From positions 1,495,501 through 1,559,500 of the forward strand of contig NZ_CP011492.1 in NCBI RefSeq assembly GCF_001011035.1: DNA of 64,000 nt, given 5' to 3'. The stretch is from Streptomyces sp. CNQ-509. GTDB taxonomy: Bacteria > Actinomycetota > Actinomycetes > Streptomycetales > Streptomycetaceae. Numbering within the stretch: the first letter of the stretch is position 1; every line of letters begins with the position of its first letter. The notes beneath the pieces are model-generated. The model was given only the letters and a program-made list of their open reading frames with translations, had not been told where the DNA came from and ran no database searches. Shown here piece after piece: positions 49,042-56,995 of the stretch. Position numbers and translations under genes: made by a program.

Positions 49042-50649
49042 GTGTCGTTGACCGCTGCACAGCACGACCGGGCGGTGCCGCCCGAGGACCTTTCGGCGAC
49101 GGAGCGGGGGCTGTGGGAAGCCTTCCAGGAAGGAGCGACATACGATCTGCGTTCGCGCGATCCCGGGCAGAACGACCCGGCTGGGCTGCACATCTGGGGG
49201 CCGGAGCGCAGCGTGCGCGCCTCCTTACTCGCCCGGCTCCTGCTGCACGGCCCGCCGGCCCGTCCCGGCCGCGTCTCGTCACTGAAGCTGGCCGGTGCGT
49301 ACGTCACGGGCACGCTCGACCTCTCCGGCGGCAGCGTCGAGCCGTACGTGGAGCTCCGCAACTGCCGCTTCGAGAACGAGATGCTGCTGCCCGAGTGCTC
49401 CTTCGCCACGCTGCGCCTGGTGGAGTGCTCGGTCCCCAGGCTGGAGGCCGCCCGGCTGACCACCAGCGGGGACATGCACATGCCCCGCTGCACCGTGGAC
49501 GGCGGCATCCGGCTCACCGACGCCCACATAGGCACGGACCTGCTGCTCAGCCAGCTCACCGTCGGCCGTGACCGGCGAGGCGTGGCCGTCGCCGCCGACG
49601 GCATCACCGTCGGCCAGGACCTCCAGGCCGACCTGCTCCAGGCACACGGCGAGCTGCGGATGCGCGGCGCGACCGTCGGCGTCTCGCTGAACCTGAGCGG
49701 CAGCGTCCTGCGCAACCCGTACGGCAAGCGCGCGCTCAACGCGCCGCAGCTCACCGTCGAGCGCTCGCTGCACATGGGCCCGGCGGCGGTTCCCGAGGCC
49801 GCGACGGGCGGGGCCACGCCCCCGTACGGCATCAGCGGCCACACCCCGCCGCGCGGCACGCGGATGCAGCGCTTCGAGTGCCACGGCGGGCTGCGCCTGG
49901 ACGACGGCCGCTTCGGCGACTCCATCGACCTCGACGGCGCGCGCTTCGTGATGGATCCGGAGCAGGAGATGTCCCTGCGCCGGATCCAGACGCCCGAGCT
50001 GCGCTTCATGGGCCGCGAGCCGGAGGGCGGCAGGGTGGTGCTCTCCGGCGCCCGGGTGGTCAACCTCCGCGACAAGTACACGAGCTGGCCGGGTCCCGGC
50101 CGGCTGGCGATGGCCGGGTTCTTCTACGAGCACCTCATACCCGTCGGCGCCTTCCCGCTGGTGCACCGGCTGGAGTGGGTGGAGGCCGCCACCCCGGAGT
50201 TCTCCCCCGAGCCGTACGAGCTGCTGGCCGCCGTCCTGCGGAACACCGGCGAGGACCACGAGGCGCGCGAGGTCATGCTCGCCAAGCACCGCCGCCAGCG
50301 CGAGACGCTGCCGGTGACCGGCAAGGCGTGGGGCCTGCTGCAGGACTGGACGGTCGCGTACGGCTACCGCCCCACCCGCGCCGTGGTCTGGATGGCGGTC
50401 CTCTGGGCGGTCGGCTCGCTGCACTTCGCCCGGCAGGAGCCGCGCGCGCTGCGTCCCGGCGAGGGGCCCGAGTGGAGCCCGCCGCTCTACGTGCTCGATC
50501 TGCTGCTGCCCGTCATCGACCTGGGCCAGGACAACGCCTGGCATCAGTCGGGGCATTACCAGTGGACGGCCACGGTGCTCGTGCTCGCCGGCTGGGTGCT
50601 CGCCACCACGGTGGCGGCCGGCGTCTCCCGTGCGCTGCGCCGCCAGTGA
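49042..50649 (+). CDS. Pentapeptide/beta-helix-like membrane protein (annotated oxidoreductase in relatives)
   Basis: The 535-aa protein has a long repetitive middle of strand-turn units (KLAGAYVTGTLDLSGG, VELRNCRFENEMLL, GDMHMPRCTVDGGIRL, GELRMRGATVGVSLNLSGS) suggestive of a right-handed beta-helix, then two C-terminal transmembrane helices (VVWMAVLWAVGSLHFA and WTATVLVLAGWVLATTVAAG). From memory, Streptomyces relatives next to hisD are labelled oxidoreductase, but no cofactor motif is visible. GTG 49042 has AGGGGAG upstream. It is divergent from hisD. Confidence 0.8.
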   Translation: MSLTAAQHDRAVPPEDLSATERGLWEAFQEGATYDLRSRDPGQNDPAGLHIWGPERSVRASLLARLLLHGPPARPGRVSSLKLAGAYVTGTLDLSGGSVEPYVELRNCRFENEMLLPECSFATLRLVECSVPRLEAARLTTSGDMHMPRCTVDGGIRLTDAHIGTDLLLSQLTVGRDRRGVAVAADGITVGQDLQADLLQAHGELRMRGATVGVSLNLSGSVLRNPYGKRALNAPQLTVERSLHMGPAAVPEAATGGATPPYGISGHTPPRGTRMQRFECHGGLRLDDGRFGDSIDLDGARFVMDPEQEMSLRRIQTPELRFMGREPEGGRVVLSGARVVNLRDKYTSWPGPGRLAMAGFFYEHLIPVGAFPLVHRLEWVEAATPEFSPEPYELLAAVLRNTGEDHEAREVMLAKHRRQRETLPVTGKAWGLLQDWTVAYGYRPTRAVVWMAVLWAVGSLHFARQEPRALRPGEGPEWSPPLYVLDLLLPVIDLGQDNAWHQSGHYQWTATVLVLAGWVLATTVAAGVSRALRRQ

Positions 50650-50679
50650 GGTACCGGCCGGGACCGTTAGGATCCGCCT

Positions 50680-51417
50680 GTGACCACCGCACGCCTGCCC
50701 CTCTTCCCGCTGAACGCGGTGCTGTTCCCGGGCCTCGTCATGCCCTTGAACGTGTTCGAGGAGCGGTACCGGGCGATGATGCGCGACCTGCGCAAGCTGC
50801 CCGAGGCGGAGCGGCGGTTCGGCGTGGTGGCGATCCGGGACGGGCGCGAGGTCGCGCCCACGGGCCCGGGCCTGCCGGACCAGACGGCGCTGCCCCGGCG
50901 CGGCCCCGCGGCGGGCTTCGGCGCCGACCCGATGCAGGCGTTCTACGGCGTCGGCTGCGTCGCGGACGCGGCGACGATCCGGGAGAAGGACAGCGGCGGG
51001 TACGAGGTGCTGGTCACCGGGACCCGCAGGTTCCGGCTGCTGTCGGTGGACGCCGCGGGCGAGTACCTGACCGGTGAGGTCGAGGCGCTGCCGGAGCAGT
51101 CGGGCGAGGGCGCGGGCGTGCTGTCCGCGGCGGTCGTACGGGCCTTCAGGACGTACCAGAAGAGGCTGGCCGGCGCCCGCGAACGCTCGCTGGGCGCGGC
51201 CACGGAGCTGCCGGACGAGCCGTCGGTGCTGTCGTATCTCGTCGCCGCGGCCGCCGTGCTGGACACCCCGTCGAAGCAGCAGCTCCTCCAGGCCAGGGAC
51301 ACCGCCTCGCGGCTGTCGGCGGAGCTGAAAATCCTGCGGCGGGAGAGCGCGGTGCTGGGTAAGCTCCCGTCGCTGCCCGCGGTCGACCTGACGCGGCATC
51401 CGACGAGCCCCAACTGA
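50680..51417 (+). CDS. LON peptidase substrate-binding (LON-N) domain protein
   Basis: This 245-aa protein consists of the Lon N-terminal domain: RLPLFPLNAVLFPGLVMPLN, FEERYRAMM, FGVVAIRDGREV and VLVTGTRRFRLLS, followed by a helical bundle. It has no ATPase or protease domain. Such stand-alone domains occur in many actinomycetes; the role in proteolysis is inferred. The start is GTG 50680. Confidence 0.92.
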   Translation: MTTARLPLFPLNAVLFPGLVMPLNVFEERYRAMMRDLRKLPEAERRFGVVAIRDGREVAPTGPGLPDQTALPRRGPAAGFGADPMQAFYGVGCVADAATIREKDSGGYEVLVTGTRRFRLLSVDAAGEYLTGEVEALPEQSGEGAGVLSAAVVRAFRTYQKRLAGARERSLGAATELPDEPSVLSYLVAAAAVLDTPSKQQLLQARDTASRLSAELKILRRESAVLGKLPSLPAVDLTRHPTSPN

Positions 51418-51434
51418 CCCCGGTGCCCTTTCCC

Positions 51435-51932
51435 ATGGCCAAGAAGAAGCAGGCCGGATCCACCCCGGCCACGGTGGCGCTGACCCAGGCCGGCGCCGAG
51501 TTCACCGTCCACGCGTACGCCCACGACCCCGCCGCCGCGTCGTACGGCGAGGAGGCGGCGGAAGCGCTCGGCGTCGATCCGGGCCAGGTCTTCAAGACCC
51601 TGGTCGCCGAGGTCGACGGCGCGCTGACCGTCGCCATCGTGCCGGTCTCGGGCGCGCTGGACCTCAAGGCGCTCGCCGCGGCGGCCGGCGGCAAGAAGGC
51701 CGTGATGGCGGACCCGGCGCACGCCGAACGCACCACGGGCTACGTCCGCGGCGGCATCTCCCCGCTGGGCCAGCGCAAGCGGCTGCCGACGGTGCTGGAC
51801 TCCTCGGCCGCCGGGCGGCCGACGGTCTGCGTCTCCGCGGGCCGGCGCGGCCTCGAGGTGGAGCTGTCGCCGACGGTGCTGGCGGAGCTGACGGGCGCGG
51901 TCGTGGCGCCCATCGCGCGCGACGGCCGCTGA
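51435..51932 (+). CDS. ybaK: Cys-tRNA(Pro)/Cys-tRNA(Cys) deacylase YbaK
   Basis: This 165-aa YbaK/EbsC-fold protein hydrolyses mischarged aminoacyl-tRNA in trans. Motifs are FTVHAYAHDPAAASYGEEAA, VFKTLVAEVDG with the conserved catalytic Lys, GYVRGGISPLGQRKRLPTVL (YbaK loop GxxSPxG) and VCVSAGRRGLEVELSP. The start is ATG 51435; a GTG at 51423 is an alternative. It follows the LON-domain gene by 17 bp. Confidence 0.93.
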   Translation: MAKKKQAGSTPATVALTQAGAEFTVHAYAHDPAAASYGEEAAEALGVDPGQVFKTLVAEVDGALTVAIVPVSGALDLKALAAAAGGKKAVMADPAHAERTTGYVRGGISPLGQRKRLPTVLDSSAAGRPTVCVSAGRRGLEVELSPTVLAELTGAVVAPIARDGR

Positions 51933-51978
51933 CGCGGCGCGGGCGGGCCGGACCCCCGCCGGGCGGGCCCGCGTCCCG

Positions 51979-52053
51979 TCAGGCGGGCCTGCGGCCGTGG
52001 TTGGCCTTGCCCTTGCGGGTACGCCACTTGCGCTTGCGCGTCTTCTTCGACAT
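51979..52053 (-). CDS. 50S ribosomal protein bL37
   Basis: This tiny 24-aa, Lys/Arg-rich protein begins MSKKTRKRKWRTRKG and ends KANHGRRPA. The KANHG(K/R)RP ending matches the actinobacterial bL37, which binds 23S rRNA. It lies convergent with ybaK. It is too short for routine gene finders. Confidence 0.85.
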   Translation of the reverse strand: MSKKTRKRKWRTRKGKANHGRRPA

Positions 52054-52149
52054 GTCCAGGTCATACCGGAGTGCACGGAATCCGTCCAGGCTCCGCGCAG
52101 CCCTCCCCCCGGCGGGCGGGCCGTTCGGCACCGCGTACCCTCGTAGTTC

Positions 52150-53220
52150 GTGAGTACGCGCAGCGAAGCGGCGGGTCCTGCCGCGGCCGGGACCGCCACC
52201 CCGCCGGGCGCGGTGGTGTGTGCCGTGCGCGCGCTCGTGAAGACCTATCCCGCGCCCCGCGAGAGGCGCCGGCGGCGCAGGGACGCCGAGAGGCCCGCGT
52301 CCTCTACCTCCCCCGCCGGTCCCGTACGGGCCAGTGACGGCGTCGAGCTGGACATCCACGCGGGCGAGATCTTCGGTCTCCTCGGCCCCAACGGCGCCGG
52401 CAAGTCCACTCTCGTACGCCAGCTCACCGGCCTGCTGCGGCCCGACTCCGGCGGCATCGAGCTCTTCGGCCACGACCTCGTACGCCGCCCGGAGCTGGCC
52501 GCGCGGCTGCTGGCGTACCTCGGCCAGGAGTCCACGGCGCTGGACGACCTGACGGTGGCGCTGGCCGCCGAGACCACCGCCCGGCTGCGCGGCCTGCCCG
52601 CGGCCGCGGCCCGCGCGGAACGCGACGCCGTGCTCGGCGAACTCGGCCTCGACCGCCTCGCCGACCGCCCGCTGCGCCGGCTCTCCGGCGGCGAGCGGCG
52701 GCTGGCGTGCGTGGCGGCGGCGCTGGTCGGCGAGCGCCCGCTGCTGGTGCTGGACGAGCCGACGACGGCGATGGACCCGGTGGCCCGCCGCGCCGTGTGG
52801 GCGGCGATCGACCGGCGCCGGGCCGAGCGGGGCGCGACCGTGCTGCTCGTCACGCACAACGTCATCGAGGCCGAGACCGTGCTCGACCGGGTCGCGGTGC
52901 TCGACCGCGGCCGGGTCATCGCCTGCGACTCCCCCGCCGGACTGAAGGCCCTGGTGGGCGGGGAGGTCCGGGTGGACCTGGTCTGGCGCGACGAGCCGCC
53001 GCTCGACCTGCCGCAGATCGCGGAGCTGGCCCGCACCGCCCGCCGCACGGGCCGCCGCTGGACGCTGCGGCTGCCGGAGGACGCGGCGCGCGCCGCGGTC
53101 GCGGCGGTCACGGGCGGTCCCGCGTTCGCCGCGCTGGACGACTTCACGCTGACGACGCCGAGCCTGGAGGACGTGTACCTGGCCCTCGGCGGGCGGGACG
53201 AGGGACTGGTGAAGGCATGA
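52150..53220 (+). CDS. ABC transporter ATP-binding protein
   Basis: This 356-aa protein has Walker A GPNGAGKST after a 65-residue Arg/Pro-rich insertion near the N-terminus, signature LSGGERRLAC, Walker B LLVLDEPTTAMD and switch His in VTHNV. A C-terminal domain of about 80 residues follows, as in drug-efflux DrrA-type ATPases. It overlaps the permease gene at ATGA, so the two form an ABC-2 exporter. The substrate is unknown. Confidence 0.92.
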   Translation: MSTRSEAAGPAAAGTATPPGAVVCAVRALVKTYPAPRERRRRRRDAERPASSTSPAGPVRASDGVELDIHAGEIFGLLGPNGAGKSTLVRQLTGLLRPDSGGIELFGHDLVRRPELAARLLAYLGQESTALDDLTVALAAETTARLRGLPAAAARAERDAVLGELGLDRLADRPLRRLSGGERRLACVAAALVGERPLLVLDEPTTAMDPVARRAVWAAIDRRRAERGATVLLVTHNVIEAETVLDRVAVLDRGRVIACDSPAGLKALVGGEVRVDLVWRDEPPLDLPQIAELARTARRTGRRWTLRLPEDAARAAVAAVTGGPAFAALDDFTLTTPSLEDVYLALGGRDEGLVKA

Positions 53221-54191
53221 CGGACGGACATCTCGGCCTCGCGCAGGCCCCGCCCGGCGGCTCCGGCCCCGCGGCTGATGGACCGGCGGTACCCGGGCCC
53301 GCCCCCGCGAACGGGACCGCAGAGGGGACCGCCATGCCGAACGGAGCCGCCGGGGGCACCGGAGCCGACGGGGCCGAGGGAGCCGCCGGGAGCAACGGCA
53401 AGGGCTCCGCCCGGCGCGCCGCCTCCGTCCCGCTCGCGCCCCGCGTCCCGCTCCTCCCGGCCCTCGCCGCCGTCTACCGCGCCCAGCTCTCCCGCGCCAG
53501 GGTCGCCCGGCTGCCGCTGCTCTTCGTCGCCACCTTCCAGTCCATCGGGATCATGGTCCTGATGCGCGGCGTGGTCGACGCCGAGGCGCGCAGCTCCGAG
53601 GCCCACGCCGTGGTCGCCGGGTCGACGGTGCTCATCGTGGCGTTCGTGGCGCTGAACCTGCTCGCCCAGTACTTCGGCCAGTTGCGCGCCACCGGCGGCC
53701 TCGACCACTACGCGACGCTCCCGGTGCCGCCCGCCGCGGTGGTGCTCGGCGCGGCCGGCGCGTACGCCTCGTTCACCGTGCCCGGTACCGTCGTCACGGC
53801 CGTGACCGGCAGCCTGCTCTTCGAGCTGCCGCTGACGCACCTGTGGATCCTCGTGGCCGTCGTACCGCTGTCCGGCGCCGCGCTGGCCGGGCTCGGGGCG
53901 GTGCTCGGGCTGCTCGCGCCGCGGCCCGAGCTGGCGACGCTCTGCGGCCAGCTCGGCATGTCGGCGGCCCTGCTGCTCGGCGTGCTGCCCGCGGAGCGGA
54001 TGCCGGGGCCGGTCTCCTTCGCGCGCGACCTGCTGCCGTCCACGTACGGCGTGGAGGCGCTGATGGAGACTTTCGCGCCCCGTCCCGAGTGGGCCGCGGT
54101 CCTCGCGGACCTGGGGGTTTGCGCCGGTGTCGGGGTGCCCGCGCTGGCGGCGGCGACGTGGGCGTACCGCCGGGCGGCGCTGCGCTCGTGA
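53217..54191 (+). CDS. ABC-2 type transporter permease
   Basis: The 324-aa protein has a Gly/Ala/Pro-rich N-terminal tail of about 70 residues, then six hydrophobic segments (LPLLFVATFQSIGIMVLM, VVAGSTVLIVAFVALNLL, FTVPGTVVTAVTGSLLF, LWILVAVVPLSGAALAGL). ATG 53217 overlaps the ATPase stop. The unusual soluble tail is encoded by low-complexity DNA. Confidence 0.9.
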   Translation: MTDGHLGLAQAPPGGSGPAADGPAVPGPAPANGTAEGTAMPNGAAGGTGADGAEGAAGSNGKGSARRAASVPLAPRVPLLPALAAVYRAQLSRARVARLPLLFVATFQSIGIMVLMRGVVDAEARSSEAHAVVAGSTVLIVAFVALNLLAQYFGQLRATGGLDHYATLPVPPAAVVLGAAGAYASFTVPGTVVTAVTGSLLFELPLTHLWILVAVVPLSGAALAGLGAVLGLLAPRPELATLCGQLGMSAALLLGVLPAERMPGPVSFARDLLPSTYGVEALMETFAPRPEWAAVLADLGVCAGVGVPALAAATWAYRRAALRS

Positions 54192-54268
54192 GGACCGGCG
54201 GTCACGGCGACATTCCGAACGACCGTCCTGGCTACGGCGCGCAGCCCCGGCCCTGGCACGATGACGGG

Positions 54269-54943
54269 GTGACAGCTCCCCTGACACCGCACGAGCAACC
54301 CCCGCACGAGCAACCGGGCCACAACCCCTGGCAGTACCCGCCCGCCTCCGGCGGCGGAAAGGGCGGCCGGAAGTCCGGGGCCGACGACGACACCGATCTC
54401 GCCGGGGAGCTGTGGCAGGCATTCCTGCTCATGGTGGGCGTGGCGGCACTGGGCCTGCTGCTGGGCTTCCTGTGGGAACAGTTCGCGCCGCGGGTGCCGC
54501 TGGTGGTCCGCGGGGGCGATGCCTGGCTGAAGGAGAGCGAGAGCGAGGACGCCATCTCCATCGACGGCACCTTCGCGCTGCTGGGGCTGGCCTTCGGCGT
54601 GGTGACCGCGGTGGCGGTCTTCCTGTGGCGGCGCCGCGGCGGGCTGCCGCTGGTGCTGGGGCTGGCGCTGGGCTCGCTGATCGGGGCGGTGGTGGCCTGG
54701 CGGTTCGGCATCTGGCTGGGCCCGCCGGGGAACGTGGAGCAGCGGGCCAGGGAGATGAGCGACGGCAGCGGCTTCGACGCGCCGCTGGAGCTGAAGGCCA
54801 AGGGCGCGCTGCTGGCCTGGCCGGGAGCGGCGATGGCCGTGCACCTGGTGCTGACCGGGCTGTTCGGGCCGCGCGACCCGGAGCCGCAGGCGCTCGCGCC
54901 GCCGACGGGCGGCTGGGGAGGCTGGGGTTCCCCGACGTCCTGA
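54269..54943 (+). CDS. Integral membrane protein, unknown function (possibly DUF2567-like)
   Basis: The 224-aa protein has a Pro/His-rich N-terminus and four transmembrane helices: LMVGVAALGLLLGFLWEQ, FALLGLAFGVVTAVAVFL, LVLGLALGSLIGAVVAWRFG and AMAVHLVLTGLFG. The pattern of an extracellular loop starting FLWEQFAPRVPLVVRGG recalls DUF2567 membrane proteins, but this is tentative. GTG 54269 is the start; it follows the ABC permease by 77 bp. Confidence 0.75.
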   Translation: MTAPLTPHEQPPHEQPGHNPWQYPPASGGGKGGRKSGADDDTDLAGELWQAFLLMVGVAALGLLLGFLWEQFAPRVPLVVRGGDAWLKESESEDAISIDGTFALLGLAFGVVTAVAVFLWRRRGGLPLVLGLALGSLIGAVVAWRFGIWLGPPGNVEQRAREMSDGSGFDAPLELKAKGALLAWPGAAMAVHLVLTGLFGPRDPEPQALAPPTGGWGGWGSPTS

Positions 54944-55020
54944 GGCGGACCTGACGGGGGCGGCGGCCGGTACGTACGACGTGCCTACGGGCGGCGCGCG
55001 ACACCGCCCCGCCGAGTGCC

Positions 55021-56289
55021 CTACGCCTCCGGCTCCGCGGCCTGCGCGTGCTCCGCGGCGGAGCTGACGTCCACCTCGCGCCAGAACCCGGCCCGGATCG
55101 CGTACCGGTCGCGCTCGTCGATCTGGTCGTCCTTGTGCGCCAGCAGCCCGAAGCGGGCGGCGTAGCGCAGCAGCTCGCCGTCGATGCGGTGCGGGATGCG
55201 CGGGTACTGGCCGGCCAGCAGCCGCAGCTTCGCCTGGTCCGCCAGCCGCTCCATCCAGCGCCTGGCGAAGACCTGGCCCACCTCGAACGGGTCGCCGCCG
55301 ATGACGGTGATGTCCTCCTCGCGGTCCGCCCAGCGCTGCTCCGCGGTGGTGAGCTGGGCGAGCGTGGGGAGCCCGGCGACATCCGGCGGCTCCGCGCCCG
55401 GCCGCTCCACCCAGCCGCGGTCGGACGACCAGCGCAGCGTGGCGTTGCCCACGGGGTGCCCGTGGCGGCCTTCCGGCACGGCGGGGCGGCCCAGGCTCGC
55501 GAGGTCCTTCGGAGTGGGCACGCCGCCCTTGGCACCGGGGTCGTCCTCGTCCTCGGGTACGGCGTCGGGGGCCGTGCCCGCGTCGTCGTGGCGGCGTTCG
55601 GTGACCGGGGCGGTGGCCTGCGCGGTGCCGTTGGCGACGGCCGTCTGCTTGCCGGCGACGGAGGTCTCCGAGGGCGGGGCGGAGAGGATCGCGGCGATCT
55701 CGGGCCGCGGCACCGGGCTGGGGGCGCAGATGCCGGTGAGGTCCTTGGCCTGCATGGCGCGGGTGATCCAGGCCCGGTCGAGCACGCGCCGCTCGTCGGC
55801 CTCGGCGACCAGGTCCTCGGACTGGTTGTAGTCGCCGTCCGCGGCCTGGACCGCCCACAGGTGCACGGCGACGCCGTGCTCCTTCGCGGACATCATCCCG
55901 GGCAGCAGGTCGCCGTCGCCGGTGACGAGCACGACGTCGGCGCAGGCGCGGTTGCGGGCCAGCTCGGTCAGCTCGGCGTGCATCGCGGCGTCGACGCCCT
56001 TCTGCGCCCAGCGGCCGTCGCTGCGGGTGAGCGCGCCGAGGCGGACGGTGACGCGGGACATCACGCGCAGCCGCCGGTGCTCCGGCTGCGGTACGCGGTC
56101 GGGGGCCCCGTCGAACCAGTAGATGCGCAGCAGCCGCTGCCCGGTGTCGGCCTCGGCCTGGTCCCGCAGGCCCTGGATGAGCGCGGGGTGGTCGACGGTG
56201 ATCCGGGAGCGGGCGGGCTCTCCGGCGAGCAGGCTCGCGGCGGCGCCCAGCAGGTAGCCCGCGTCCACCAGGACGACGCAGCGGTCCAC
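55021..56289 (-). CDS. NYN-domain (PIN-like) putative RNase
   Basis: This 422-aa protein has an N-terminal NYN/PIN-like nuclease fold with acidic residues in VVLVDAGYLLG, QKGVDAAMHAELTELA and DVVLVTGDGDLLPGM. It is followed by a disordered middle (about 210-280) and a C-terminal winged-helix-like region (GDPFEVGQVFARRWMERLAD, YPRIPHRIDGELLRYAARFG). NYN domains cleave RNA in a metal-dependent way. It is transcribed toward, and ends 78 bp from, the previous membrane-protein gene. Confidence 0.88.
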   Translation of the reverse strand: MDRCVVLVDAGYLLGAAASLLAGEPARSRITVDHPALIQGLRDQAEADTGQRLLRIYWFDGAPDRVPQPEHRRLRVMSRVTVRLGALTRSDGRWAQKGVDAAMHAELTELARNRACADVVLVTGDGDLLPGMMSAKEHGVAVHLWAVQAADGDYNQSEDLVAEADERRVLDRAWITRAMQAKDLTGICAPSPVPRPEIAAILSAPPSETSVAGKQTAVANGTAQATAPVTERRHDDAGTAPDAVPEDEDDPGAKGGVPTPKDLASLGRPAVPEGRHGHPVGNATLRWSSDRGWVERPGAEPPDVAGLPTLAQLTTAEQRWADREEDITVIGGDPFEVGQVFARRWMERLADQAKLRLLAGQYPRIPHRIDGELLRYAARFGLLAHKDDQIDERDRYAIRAGFWREVDVSSAAEHAQAAEPEA

Positions 56290-56525
56290 GATTCACCCTC
56301 TTCTCAGCCGGTTCCGGGCCCGAGCCGCGGAGTTCACGTCGGGTTGCCTTCGAGTCTGCCCCACTGAGGGGTGGTTAACAGCAGGGCATCGATCATCGGC
56401 GTGGCGGACACCGATGCCCGGCCATGAACAGCACGTACTACGCACGGTAATTATCCGACATGCGAGGTATCTCAGGCCGTGCGAAGGTGATCTCCGCGGG
56501 GGTCCGCGCCTGTAAAGGATCAGTG

Positions 56526-56711
56526 ATGGGTAAGCGCAAGAACCGCGAGAAACAGCAGCAACAGCATTCCCACCGGGACAAGTACGCCGGCTCGCCGGCG
56601 GGCATACCCGACCGCGGCCGGCGGCAGTCCTTCGACGAGCCGCCGCCTGAGACCCGGGCCCAGGCGCCCGCGGGCGACGCCGGCACGCGTCCCCGGGCCG
56701 GGGAGCGGTGA
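56526..56711 (+). CDS. Small basic hydrophilic protein
   Basis: This 61-aa protein (MGKRKNREKQQQQHSHRDKY and a Pro/Arg-rich remainder) is probably disordered. The ATG is preceded by GGATCAG. It overlaps the next small gene at GTGA, and the two resemble each other in composition. Function is unknown. Confidence 0.6.
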   Translation: MGKRKNREKQQQQHSHRDKYAGSPAGIPDRGRRQSFDEPPPETRAQAPAGDAGTRPRAGER

Positions 56712-56902
56712 GCCCCATGAGCCGTAAGAACAGGAACCGCCAGAACGACCGCGCCGCCTCCCCGCAGGAGGAACGCGGCACGGAGACCGACTCCCCCTCG
56801 GCGGGCGGCCCGCCGCCCGACCAGGTCAGCGAGGCCGTGAATCCCGGCTCCGGGAGCCACAAGACCCAGAAGCACAAGGAGAAGCGCTTCGGTCACAACT
56901 GA
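56708..56902 (+). CDS. Small hydrophilic protein ending KHKEKRFGHN
   Basis: This 64-aa protein (or 61 from ATG 56717) is rich in Ser, Gly, Pro and charged residues, with a conserved-looking end HKTQKHKEKRFGHN. It is coupled to the small gene upstream by an overlapping GTG. The pair lies between the NYN gene and dnaE. It is probably conserved in Streptomyces; its role is unknown. Confidence 0.6.
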   Translation: MSPMSRKNRNRQNDRAASPQEERGTETDSPSAGGPPPDQVSEAVNPGSGSHKTQKHKEKRFGHN

Positions 56903-56995
56903 GCGCGGCCGGCGGGCACGCCCCTCGCGGGCGCGCCCGCATGCCGGCGCACGGCCGCCGGACCGGGCCGTCCCCGGCCCGGCGGCCGGCGCCCG